From: Antedon bifida
Taxonomy: Eukaryota > Echinodermata > Crinoidea > Comatulida > Antedonidae
Reading direction: 5' to 3'
DNA length: 64,000 nt
Assembly: GCA_963402885.1 (NCBI GenBank)
Contig: OY727097.1
Location: forward strand, 15,376,001 to 15,440,000
Under the pieces are notes generated by a model. It was not told where the DNA came from. It made no database searches and saw only the letters and a program-made list of their open reading frames with translations. The position numbers and the translations under genes were made by a program. Below, piece by piece: positions 54,094-64,000 of this stretch (positions are counted from its first letter, which is position 1; each line of letters opens with the position of its first letter).

Positions 54094-55205
54094 GTGAGTG
54101 TCTTTAGAACCTTATGAATGTTTGAAACATTAAATTAGTTAAATGTAATCCGTAAGTGCCTTGAAAAAAAAGCTTGTAATATTTTGTATAGATATTTATA
54201 GTATTAACCGTACACAAATGTTTTTATAATAGCTATATTATTATAGGATAATATCAAATAAAACACTTTATCACATCATTTTTTCCCTTTGTGTTACGTC
54301 ATTGAATATAGCCTATATTCGTCTATTGATCCTTTTAATAATATAAGTTGTCAAAATAAAGTACCGGCACAAACATTTCTTTTATTTTACGATCTATAAA
54401 TTTATATTATAACTTAACATACGAATGAACAGTAATCTTTTACTTAACCACCAGCAGATAAATATGGATACTGTAGGTAATAGGTCTATACTGTATTCAT
54501 TTCTGCAACAGATTTTTATTTTATAATACGGTCGCGTTTAGTCTGAACTACGCGCGATTTTATGACATTTTCAATACAGCACTAGTTTATAATATCAAAA
54601 TGGTCAACTTTCTACAGAGCTTTACCATTTAAAATGCACACAATAAATGTCCTAAAACGTTGCCGGCCATTTTTAGCATTTCAAATTATCATTTCATTGT
54701 CCGTCTTGTTAGCGTCACGCTCGTATTATGCACGGCGTACAAAACATACTTAACGAGGCCATTTTTTATGAAATAAAACGAAACACGACATGTAATTTAA
54801 ACTAATAATTCGTGCGATTACAGCGCCTCAGATGCCAAAAGGTGACAATGAAAATTATAGATGTACAATTTTTTTCCGATTAGTTGTTCCGAAAAATCAT
54901 CATATTGCAAACTTATTTTTAGGATAGAGGATAATAATCATATTTCCATCACCGCAATTATAGGTTCTATACAGCGATTTGGCTTAAACTTGGTAAAAAA
55001 AATAACACATGACGTCTCATGTATAATTCAAGCTTAACAGACACAAACTGGAACGCCCACTCACTGGAAATATTAATAAACAAACAATAACTACTACAAA
55101 CTCGTGGATCAAGTCTAGCGAATCACCAGCTAACCGTACAATGTACACACGCAACAATAGTGGACTAATCGTACACAGCATAAAGTTTTATTAGCTGGTC
55201 TAACT

Positions 55206-55214
55206 TATAAAAGG
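55206..55214 (+). promoter_or_regulatory. TATA box of the SLC22 gene
   Basis: TATAAAAGG, 98 bases before the ATG at 55312. About 30 bases downstream, gcagtgcagtgcagtcctct (about 55232-55252) is a plausible initiator region. Confidence 0.65.
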
Positions 55215-55311
55215 ATGATGGCTTCCAATTGGCAGTGCAGTGCAGTCCTCTCCTACTCCAGAGTTTTATTCATTTTATATAGTCACATTGATATTAACTT
55301 CGTTTTACAAT

Positions 55312-55722
55312 ATGGATTTTGACGATGTTCTAAAACTTCTTGGCGACTTTGGTCGCTATCAGAAGCGACAGTATGCCATGGTTTGCCTAATCGTCATTCC
55401 TGTTGCAATACATAGCCTATCGCATGTGTTTATCTCCGCTAAAACAGATCACTGGTGTGTCGTACCGGAGTTACAAAACTTTAATTGTACAAACAGTGAT
55501 TCGGTCGAAAGGGAAACATGTATCAAAATAAAACAAAACTTAGCAAGACCTAAAGATGATGTAAATACAATACCAAACGAAGCACAATGCTGGATGTATA
55601 CGAGCGAAGACATCACGGAATCACTTTTTACAAACAACGTATCTCGAGAACTTGACATTACATTGTGTACAAATGAATGGGAATACGATACCTCTCAGTA
55701 CAAGTCAACTATCATCCAAGAG
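55312..55722 (+). CDS. SLC22 exon 1
   Basis: 137 codons, ends phase 0 at ...KSTIIQE with donor gtaaag. N-terminal helix and Cys-rich loop (CVVPELQNFNC, C, C, TLC). Confidence 0.93.
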
Positions 55723-58700
55723 GTAAAGTCAAATATAGGTAGTTACGTAAACATCTAAAATAGTCCCATGCTATGATATGCTATATGATACCGTAATGTT
55801 GGTAAAAGTCTCAAAACTATCTTGCTTCAGCACTAGTGGAATGAGGTGAAGAAACCATCTCACCACCACTAACCACTGGAATCGCATTGGTTCGAACCAG
55901 TGTATTGAGTTTCGAACAATTATTTTATATTTTATATAATTAATTTCAAGCTGGAACTTTGACAAATTTTTATTTAATTTCCGGTCAACTAAAGGTCCAA
56001 TTCTATAGATGTTCTGACCTTGGCCCCAAGCATAGCTCAGTCGCGCACCTACGGTATCTTCTATTGAAAATCGGCGCCCACCACGGTCTTAGTGTATTTA
56101 AAATTATGTTGTTTTATATAATTATTTTAATACAATTAATCGATATCGTAATTGGTTGCTAATAAAGGTTCAAATGTTTCTCAAATATGAACCCCTATAA
56201 GAATTATACGCGTTTGTTTCTTTTTGTAATACAAGTTCCTAGAGACACCGTGTCGAACCAGGGAGATACCTCTCCAAACAATGGTTAGAGAGCACATTAT
56301 CTAGTACAAACCCATCCTTTAACTACAAAATTATCACAGAATTGGCGTTTTGTTGAGAAAAATATTCCAGTGAGGTTTAAATGTCGACATTTTTGTAGGA
56401 GAGAAGTTTAAGAGATATTGTACGCGTTGATGTTAGCTGAATGGCATACGGTGGTAGAAATTCACACTTTTCTGATTGTTGATCAATATGTTTGTCTTCC
56501 TGTGTGGTACTGCAAGGACTGTATTATGGGGCTGGGAACAGGATTACTGGGACAGAATCTCCACTCACGCTCACGGAGGTTCAACTGTATATAACCATTT
56601 AAAAAAAGAAATGATTAGATGGTCACTTTATCATGCACGATTGAGTGTGATGCTTTCCGTGTTACACTTTGTAGTATAGGATAAGTATAAATTTCAACGT
56701 TATATTGTCAGTATTATACAATAACATCTTTCATGAAATGTTTATTAAAATGAATGAGTCCATGACTGATTTTTATGATGGTAGGCCAAATGGTATGAAA
56801 TTTATAGGAATTAAAATTAGGCCAAGAAAATGTCAATAATGTGTCAATATATTTTTTAAAATATCGAATAATAGTCATAAACGCATACTGCGTTACTTAC
56901 AAAACAAGACATTTCAATTCCTTCTTATAAATGCTTTGTGAGTATAAATAATGCCGGCGCCATCCATTGAACTTAAATTACCACAACTCCAAACATTTCG
57001 TTTTAAATTCAAATGACATAAAAAAAGACCCGAACATATCTTAAAATTATGCTGTATCAACCCTTTTTAATCAGGTAATCTTTAAAGAGTTGTTAGATAG
57101 TACATCAAATTTAATTTAGGTTTACCGAAAACCAAACTAAGTGGGTCAGGGTTATCAAATCTACGGTGGCCTGTAAGTGTCACGGCAACTTTTAAAAAAT
57201 ATCACGGCAATTTACAAAAAATGCCACAGCAATTTAAAAAAAAGCCACAGCAATTTTTTAAAAAGCCACGGCAACTTTAATATAAAACATCACGGAAACT
57301 TAAAAATAAAACACATCAATTCAACAAAAATACCACGGCAACTTTAATATAAAATACCACGGCAACTTAAAAATAAAACACATCAATTCAACAAAAATAC
57401 CACGGCAACTTAAAAATGAAACACCCTGGCTTTTAAAAAAAATTGCCGTGGTTTATTTTGTAAATTGCCGTATATTTTTTGAAAGTTGCCGTGACGCTTA
57501 AAGGCCACCCTACACGCCACGATCGAAAGTATATTCAATGAGTGTTCGCTCTACTTATGACGTCCTATTGATTGTGGTGGTGATTTTTCCCCCTTTGTTT
57601 GTTATTACGTTGGTAGGTGACATTGTTAGAGCTCATGAAGACACTGAATAAAATTTGAAAGTAGCCTACTGCACATAATATATAATCGTAAAGAGCAAAT
57701 GATGCATGTGATACGATTATAACGAGTCACACAAATCAAAGTTAACTAAACGAATACCATGCACAGTTGTAGAATCACTAGTCCATAAGAAATTCGGCGA
57801 ATCTCGGTTCGCCTGAGAAGCTGGTTCATCCTGAATCTGGACGTTGACTAGATCATTATCAATAATATAACTTTCCAGGGCAACCTATGTAGTGCTTTCG
57901 AAGCTGGAAATGGGGTAGCACGACATGTCCACCATCGTATTTGGTAGGCCTACTTGTGAAATGTTAATTTACTAAGAGCATGGATAGAATACTTATTTTC
58001 TCCATTCTAGGAGAAAGTGGAGCTCTATAGCATTCCTGGTAGTGTAATCGGTCTAATTGCACATATTTAGTTCAGACAGGAGGTGGCGCCAGTTGTGAAG
58101 TAACTCATCCAGGGATTCTCTACGTGCAAATTATTGCAATTGAAATACTGCAATTTTGGCAATTCGTCAGTAAGATGTCTCTTTCGATACGTCTCTCTCT
58201 TTCGGACAATTTACTTCAACATAGCGGCGGTATGACGACCAAGTACAGAGATCACGTCTAGCATGAGTTGACTGTGGACGCTAATACATTATAATAAATC
58301 GTGATACACAAACTGCGGAAACCCCAATGGTTTATGCTATGATTATAATACATACTCTCTAACGCAACTAAATAAGGGTTACAGTTTATACAATTTAATA
58401 TTATTCCCCTTTGTAATCTAAGTGTATGTTGTTGTGCACTTTAACAAAGAATTACTTTTTGCTGTGGTTAGGAAAGACGACGATCGGCACAAAATAAGTA
58501 GAATACTAATGCCTTATTCAGAATGTTTGAATAAATAAAATACGAAAGTTGAAAGATAGTTACAAGAAAGAGATAATAAACATATATAAGGATCATTTAT
58601 TATTAATATTTTGTTTGTATATGCTGTACAGCTTACTGCATGTTTATTAAATCATTTACAGTATCACATTTTGTAATGAAAATGTATAAACAAGAAGGTT

Positions 58701-61700
58701 ATCATATTATTACCAAACAGTGTTTAACGACGTCGATATTACGGTGGCCTGTAATTGCCGTGGCTTTTTTTGTAAATTGCCCTGACATTTTTCCGTGACA
58801 CGCACTATTAACATTTTCTTTTAGTTTATTATTTGTAAACCATTATCTTGATTTTACCAGTTTTTGTTTTATAATTTCAGTTTGATCTTGTCTGTGAAAA
58901 GGCCGCAAAGCCATCGCTTTCACAGTCAATTTTTTTTGTTGGAACACTAGTTGGTTCACTTGTTTTTGGAGCTTTAGCGGACAAGTAAGTATTTTGGCAT
59001 TTCCTAACTGAACAGACGACCGGCGACGTATTGGTCTGTCTGTTGTTTTTAAATGTTAGGGTATATGTAGTTAGTAGATTTTGATGAATGGTCTTACTTA
59101 TGTATTATCATTGCGAAACTCATATGTCAAATTTATTTGCAACTAAACGCTTATATAGAACATTCCAATTATTTATGGTTTTGTGTTGTTATATCAAATG
59201 ATAAATCCTTGTTGGTGCTATGAGCTAAACAACGAATGTTGTAACCGTACACATAATTCCATTGAATTGCTCAATAATAAAAATCACAGTTCGCATATGT
59301 CACTCTTACGTGACTTAAAAACCTCAAATATCTTTGACATAAACAAATTACAGACATCCCTTTTCATGTATCGACTTAACAAAAAGAATTCTTTCTAAAG
59401 AATAATGAGCTGCACAGCTAAAATACCCGAAATGTATGTATGTCCAATCTAACTCAGCCGAAACTTTCTAAAATCAATCATTCAACAGGAGCCGTACTAT
59501 GGGACTCCCTTAACAAGTTTAGTTACTTGACCATACTTTCATCACATTTAAATACAAATTCAAAAATACCTAATATGACAATAAAACCAATATTTCAACT
59601 CAGCTTTTACCCGTTTGTCTCTAGTGCATGTACCGTCTTTAACCCCTCTTTGTTTCTGTATATTGATCCACATTTTACTAATAAAGTCTTTCCTGATGGA
59701 ACCAATATAAAAGCTCTTTGAGCTTATTGGTCCCTTGGACACAATGGCAAACTATTTACTGCATTATGTTTATCATACTTATAAATATTGCTTTGTTCGA
59801 ATAAAAGAAACCTTTTAAACATTAAACCGGTTTAAAATTAAAATTGGTAACAATCTGAAACAAATATGATACAATGGGACTACTTCAGACCATTGGTGCT
59901 AATAATGGAGCAATACAACAAAAGTAAAGTAAAACTCTTGACTTATTTATTTGTCAAAATTATTTTACATAATATGCTATTTTAGCTATAACGCTAATTT
60001 AGAAAATGACTCTTTGGTTCATTCAATGTATTCACCAAAGTTCCGCACTGCATCTTGTTTAATAAATGACACTGTATTTAGGATTATAATTTATTACATG
60101 ATACAAATACGCATTTTTTGTTTTAATTTTCTTCATAGGTTTGGTAGGAAACCTGTTTTGTTTTTAGCTGTAGGCTTACAGTGTGGCTCTGGAATATTAA
60201 CTTCCTTTGTGAAATCGTTTGCTGCTTACACGGCGTTGCGATTCATCACGGCGGCAGCAAACATTGCTGTTTTCATCACTGCCTTTGTTATAGGTAGGGT
60301 ATTTTAATCTATAACTTGAGTATATATATATATATAGATATGCATAATCTTCGCTCAGTGCAGACCACCTAATTATATTATATATATTAATTATTTAGAT
60401 AATTATGGTAGATCGAGTTTATTGTATTTCCAACAAAGATCGACACAATAACATATTGAAATAGTAGCTTGAGGCTAAACATTGCTCTGCCTTACTTTTC
60501 TTTAGTCGATGTCTTTCGCGAACGACAACAACAATAGTTTTACATTACATTCATGTGAATAATGGATGAACAAATCACCTTGTTTGGTCCTATCATTAAT
60601 CAAGTGCTTCACTCGTCCAGTGCCCACCTTAACCAGATGAGACGCATAAACCAATACGTCTGAACAGGGGCTGCCATAAGTGTCAGCAGTTATGATTTCA
60701 AATGCCTAATGGAACCAAGCTTCATATATACATTATATACAGCACCCGATATTTCCAGATTCTTAATCTTGTCAAAGCTCTAACCGGACCAAACGTTGTT
60801 TAACTTCGGCGACCTGGCGAGAACCAATGTTTCAACGTGGTAAAGCCGTATGTCTACATTCATTATGCTTTAACGCTGACGAAAAATATAATTATAAACA
60901 ATAGTTACTTTATTCCCGGAGCTACCCTTTAAAAGTTTAATGTAAGTATACTAAATGCCAATTTACACAAACGATCGTTAACGGTAAGCGGTAAGCGAAA
61001 AACAAAAATAGCCTATATAGAATCATGTTATTTCGTATGACCTTTTACAAAACAAGGAGCGATTGAGTGGAAACCCGCTTATGATAGATACAAATTCTAC
61101 CTGGGAAAAGCACAAGTTTTTCATCTATCACTAACCGCTCGAATCGTCTGTATAAATTGCCCTTAAACTCATATTAAAATACACTATAATAATGGTAATC
61201 ATTGTTTATATCGATTCTCTTTAGGTACTGAGACTGTCGGTGTTTCCAAACGAACATATGCTGGACTTGTTATCGAATTCTTCTTTGCATTTGGTCTAAT
61301 AATCATGGCAGGACTTGCATACTTTATCCGTGAATGGCGAACTTTACAGCTTGTGGCTAGTGTACCTGGGCTATTATATTTTCTTTATATACCGTAAGAG
61401 AAAGTTACAACACTGTATAAATACCGTAACACTTTTTGTATATTTTATTTTATTGTTTTATTCTCAAATATTCAAGTCCATAACAGGAGTTTTGCCTTTC
61501 CTTTGTAATTATTATAAATAATACAACAAAAAGATCGAAAGTAAATTGTAGTGATTAACATTGTTTTTCCATTCATTTATTTGGCACTTTGACCAGTGTA
61601 ATGGAAAAACATGTATGAAATGTTAAAAGCTATCAAATACGCTAAATTAACAAATACATTATTGTTTTGTTAAACTAAAATAGGGCCTATGTTTTAATAT

Positions 61701-63234
61701 ATTACTCTCTTTAAATACAAATAATCTCTCTTTTTCAAGATTTTTTCCAGAATCAGCACGGTGGTTGATTTCTCAAAAAAGATATGATGAAGCAAAGAAG
61801 ATAACTGAGAAGGCAGCAACTGTAAACAACGTTAATTTGCCAACAGATTTCCACTTTTCTGAACACACTGTACGTATAATAGTTATTACATATAATCAGG
61901 TATATGATACGTTATCGAATATTTCTTAATTTTAAAACAATGATTGTTTATAATATTGAAAATTTCCAGTAATAATAATATTCATTCACATACAAAATGT
62001 TTTTTATTGGTTTTTCCTGATGGTAAAACAATTACAACTTATACAGAGGTTTCAACAACGAACGGATTTAAAGAGGCATAGAGAAATTACAAACCACCAG
62101 AGTTGAATACTGGAAGATGTGAAGATGTATATGTATCTTATCCCGTATCTTTTTAAAAGTCAACATGGGCAAATTTATCTTATTTCTTGGTTCTGGTATT
62201 CCTTGATAGACAAACGATAAAAATATGAAGATAAAAATGTATACACCTACACACGAAACAAGGGTATTTCATTAAGTTATCAACAGCAAAAGAAATGTAT
62301 GTTTCCTTAAATGAAAACGCACCTTTCTATTTTGAGGTAAGCTTCTTAGATATTTTGACTAGGATGTAATTATTTTTAAGTTATAACATTTCTTCTATTC
62401 ACTTGCTGAACTTTTATATTTTCAGGGTAAACCATCTTCACTCATGTCGTTTCTTGATTTATTTAGACCATGGCCAGTTTGTAAGCGAACATTTAATGTT
62501 ATGTTATGCTGGTAAGTTATGCTTATAGTATGTTTTACCTGATGTGTACGGCTTTTTTTTTAGGAAACACTAAACGTCTACACAAGGAAACTTTTCATTT
62601 TGTTTACTGCATGGTGACAAAAACTTAAGGAACCTCAGGAAATTTCTGAAAAATAATAGTTTGTCTCCACTTCCCTAAAGCATATTCTACACTAGCATAA
62701 TTTACTTAACAATTTGGAGATGGTTTTGTGCCTGTTGGACACTAGTTACTGGAGGCTTTTGGCGGCCTAACTTCTGCAAACTAAATAGTTTTCAGAACAG
62801 ACATTGGAAAACCTCCTTTGTCAAACTCGAAATTGGCAAACTAAAGCTGTCTATTACCTTAGCATCTACCATTGTTTGGAGAAGTTTGTTTGCCTGCTGT
62901 TACTGGAGTCTGTCATTTTGCAGGCCTTCTTCAAACTTCTTCAAACGATGGTAACGATCAATACCGTGACTATTTTTAATAATAATAATAATTGTTTAAA
63001 TATTTAAATTTTTTTTTTTTTTAAGGATTGCTGTTAATATCTCTTACTTTGGCCTCTCTCTGAGTACTTCTGATTTTGGCGTTAATCATTACATATCTTT
63101 TCTTGTATCTGGTGCTACCGAGATACCAGCCTATGCATTGAGTATTGTAGCTCTGGACTATTTTGGACGCAGACGATCTTTATCAGCAACATTGTTACTC
63201 GGTGGCGTTGCTTGTTTACTGACTATTTTTATTC
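55312..63234 (+). CDS. SLC22-family organic ion transporter (seven 5' coding exons, 3' incomplete)
   Basis: About 421 residues of the usual 530-560 in seven phase-consistent exons. The ATG at 55312 gives MDFDDVLKLLGDFGRYQKRQ, the standard SLC22 opening; an earlier in-frame stretch without ATG is ignored. TM1, then a long Cys-rich extracellular loop with NCT and NVS glycosylation sites; TM2 with the MFS motif GALADKFGRKPVLF; TM3-TM6; PESARWLISQKR; an intracellular loop; DLFRPWPVCKRTF; TM7 onward; and a second MFS motif, DYFGRRRSLS. SLC22 proteins move organic cations, anions or carnitine across the plasma membrane (family knowledge); the substrate cannot be told. TM11-TM12 and the C-terminus lie beyond 64000. 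Intron 1 (3.2 kb) holds a foldback repeat; intron 2 a dead LINE. No lesion is seen. Confidence 0.93.
57165..57509. mobile_element. Foldback element with CACGGCAA tandem blocks
   Basis: The ends ggtggcctgtaagtgtcacg and the inverse of ggtggcctttaagcgtcacg match closely. The interior is a chain of cacggcaa(c/t)tt-plus-A-run units (about 16-40 bp), some repeated as 60-bp blocks. A truncated relative starts at about 58741 (ggtggcctgtaattgccgtg). Confidence 0.7.
58741..58806. repeat. Truncated relative of the 57.2-kb foldback element
   Basis: Starts ggtggcctgtaattgccgtg and ends ttttccgtgacacgcac; about 75 bp before SLC22 exon 2. Confidence 0.55.
58881..58984 (+). CDS. SLC22 exon 2
   Basis: Phase 0 to 2: FDLVCEKAAKPSLSQSIFFV then GTLVGSLVFGALAD. 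TM2 and the start of MFS motif A. Confidence 0.93.
59288..59830 (+). mobile_element. Decayed LINE 3' part in SLC22 intron 2
   Basis: The frame LLRDLKTSNIFDINKLQTSL then FMYRLNKKN resembles the LINE RT C-terminus (..L.KL..FMYKY.N.L). After a frameshift, HSTGAVLWDSLNKFS fits ..Y.G..LWNSLP.... A 3' UTR-like AT-rich stretch ends near gttcgaataaaag. Confidence 0.6.
60139..60293 (+). CDS. SLC22 exon 3
   Basis: Phase 2 to 1: FGRKPVLFLAVGLQCGSGIL, then FAAYTALRFITAAANIAVFI. TM3-TM4. Confidence 0.93.
61225..61393 (+). CDS. SLC22 exon 4
   Basis: Phase 1 to 2: TETVGVSKRTYAGLVIEFFF, then REWRTLQLVASVPGLLYFLY. TM5-TM6 with the E..VG...R family pattern. Confidence 0.92.
61740..61869 (+). CDS. SLC22 exon 5
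   Basis: Phase 2 to 0: FFPESARWLISQKRYDEAKK then ITEKAATVNNVNLP. PESxRWL is an SLC22/sugar-transporter signature. Confidence 0.92.
62426..62511 (+). CDS. SLC22 exon 6
   Basis: Phase 0 to 2: GKPSSLMSFLDLFRPWPVCK then RTFNVMLC. Cytoplasmic loop entering TM7. Confidence 0.9.
63026..63234 (+). CDS. SLC22 exon 7
   Basis: Phase 2 to 1: IAVNISYFGLSLSTSDFGVN, then SGATEIPAYALSIVALDYFG, then RRRSLSATLLLGG. TM7-TM9 with the second MFS motif; acceptor after a long T tract. Confidence 0.93.
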
Positions 63235-63640
63235 GTAAGTAAACAACAACACCAATAATGATAATAATAAAAGAATTTATAATGCCCACAGCTGCAGTAC
63301 ATACATGTATAAAACCATTTATGTTAAAGAATGAATAAAACAAGTTAAAATTCCATAAAGGTCTACGACAACTAGTGATACTAAGGTAATTAAACTGTTT
63401 GTTTAAAGGATTTGGTATTTGCTTCCATAGTCTAGGAAAGGAAACAAATACAGAATTAGCTTTCGAAAGTATTACCTTTCGAATTCCAACGTAAAAGCTT
63501 ACCCGGACACCTTTCAGCAGTTTTAATATACTACATTATTATAAGAATGAGGACAGTAACATTTCAGCACATTAGGTCCTAATAAAAGTCTATGTAATTT
63601 AAACAAGTCATCAATAGATAATAATTCTAGCACTTTCAAT
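63235..63640. other. Start of SLC22 intron 7
   Basis: Donor gtaagt after 63234. No next exon seen before the window ends. Confidence 0.6.
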
Positions 63641-64000
63641 CTATACAAATAAGATGTGTCCCAGGAACCTTTTTAAACATCATTATCCTTTGTATACGTT
63701 CTATTCTATTAATTAACTCAAATGGTGACCACATTGAAGATCTTGTTGTACGCGGTAAACTTTTCCATAACATTCTCCAGCTGTCCAAAGTCTGATGGAA
63801 CTCTAAGCAGTATAGTATCATCTGATGATTTAAGTGAGCGAGCTGGTTAATACGATACAAGATTCTACTCAAATAATAATTTTGAGCAATATTCTGTAGT
63901 GCTTTAAATGTGGTTATGAGTAATTCATACTTAATCCTGCGATGAACTGGTAGCCAATGAAGAAGAGCTATGAATTATAAATTCGTCTTAATTATTGGTG
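63641..64000 (-). mobile_element. LINE reverse transcriptase C-terminal fragment
   Basis: The minus strand from about 63970 reads LHWLPVHRRIKYELLITTFK, then ALQNIAQNYYLSRIL, and later a LWKSLPR block. LHWLPV..RI...LL...KAL is a hallmark of the RT C-terminus of many animal LINEs (family knowledge). It probably continues past the right edge. Confidence 0.75.

Larger units (their letters stand above)
50651..55205. other. Gene-poor intergenic stretch
   Basis: AT-rich. At 51890-52012 there is a foldback (acgtaagccgcaacgc against gcgttgtggcttacgt), probably a small MITE. Two exon-like pieces, 53233-53316 and 53958-54093, have good splice signals but no recognised family. No other gene seen. Confidence 0.4.

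Noticed and set aside
55240..55311. N-terminal extension of SLC22
   Set aside because: No ATG in this stretch, and the family's conserved start MDFDD is at 55312; the extension is 5' UTR.
59183..59721. Open frames in SLC22 intron 2 as an independent gene
   Set aside because: Both resemble pieces of a LINE RT C-terminus with a frame break between; annotated as a dead element.

Overview
The window is AT-rich, repeat-dense animal DNA. It has small exons split by GT-AG introns, many transposons and a recurrent aggcctac-type degenerate motif. Gene content fits a marine deuterostome invertebrate, most probably an echinoderm: an LGR/GRL101-type receptor with LDLa and leucine-rich repeats, an integrin beta and an SLC22 transporter. 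The species call is inference, not a match.

Layout. (1) 1-8.4 kb is transposon debris: a TIR-bounded element (274-1313) and a decayed Ty3/gypsy element with a C-terminal chromodomain (about 3.35-8.29 kb). The gypsy copy is broken by a LINE fragment and by a 1.9-kb hAT-type insertion with a perfect 8-bp target duplication. (2) 10.5-15.8 kb, minus strand, holds an ankyrin-repeat exon and two probable companion exons of an incomplete gene. (3) 17.8-26.0 kb, minus strand, holds 17 exons of a leucine-rich-repeat GPCR: C-type lectin end, seven LDLa modules, LRRNT, LRRs, one 7TM exon, then two tail exons resembling part of a kinase or pseudokinase. Exon phases agree throughout except at two lesions: an LDLa exon that breaks frame and a lost 5' splice site. 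(4) 26.1-33.5 kb is a 65-bp minisatellite (about 45 copies) split by an intact gypsy element with two identical 141-bp LTRs, a TTAAC duplication and one uninterrupted gag-pol frame. (5) 33.5-37.0 kb holds a 21-bp minisatellite, a LINE RT fragment and a hAT-type MITE. (6) 37.1-50.1 kb, plus strand, holds 14 exons of an integrin beta, from mid beta-I domain to the NPxF/NPxY tail. (7) 50-55 kb is gene-poor. (8) 55.2-63.2 kb, plus strand, holds a TATA box and the first seven coding exons of an SLC22 transporter, which continues off the window.

The genes share no obvious pathway. All three main products are cell-surface membrane proteins. The receptor and the integrin are divergent, and both lack their 5' exons; these should lie between 26.0 and 37.1 kb, where only satellites and transposons are seen. 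That points to a rearrangement, very distant 5' exons or a misassembly. Exon coordinates were derived by eye from reading frame, splice sites and phase, with no alignment.
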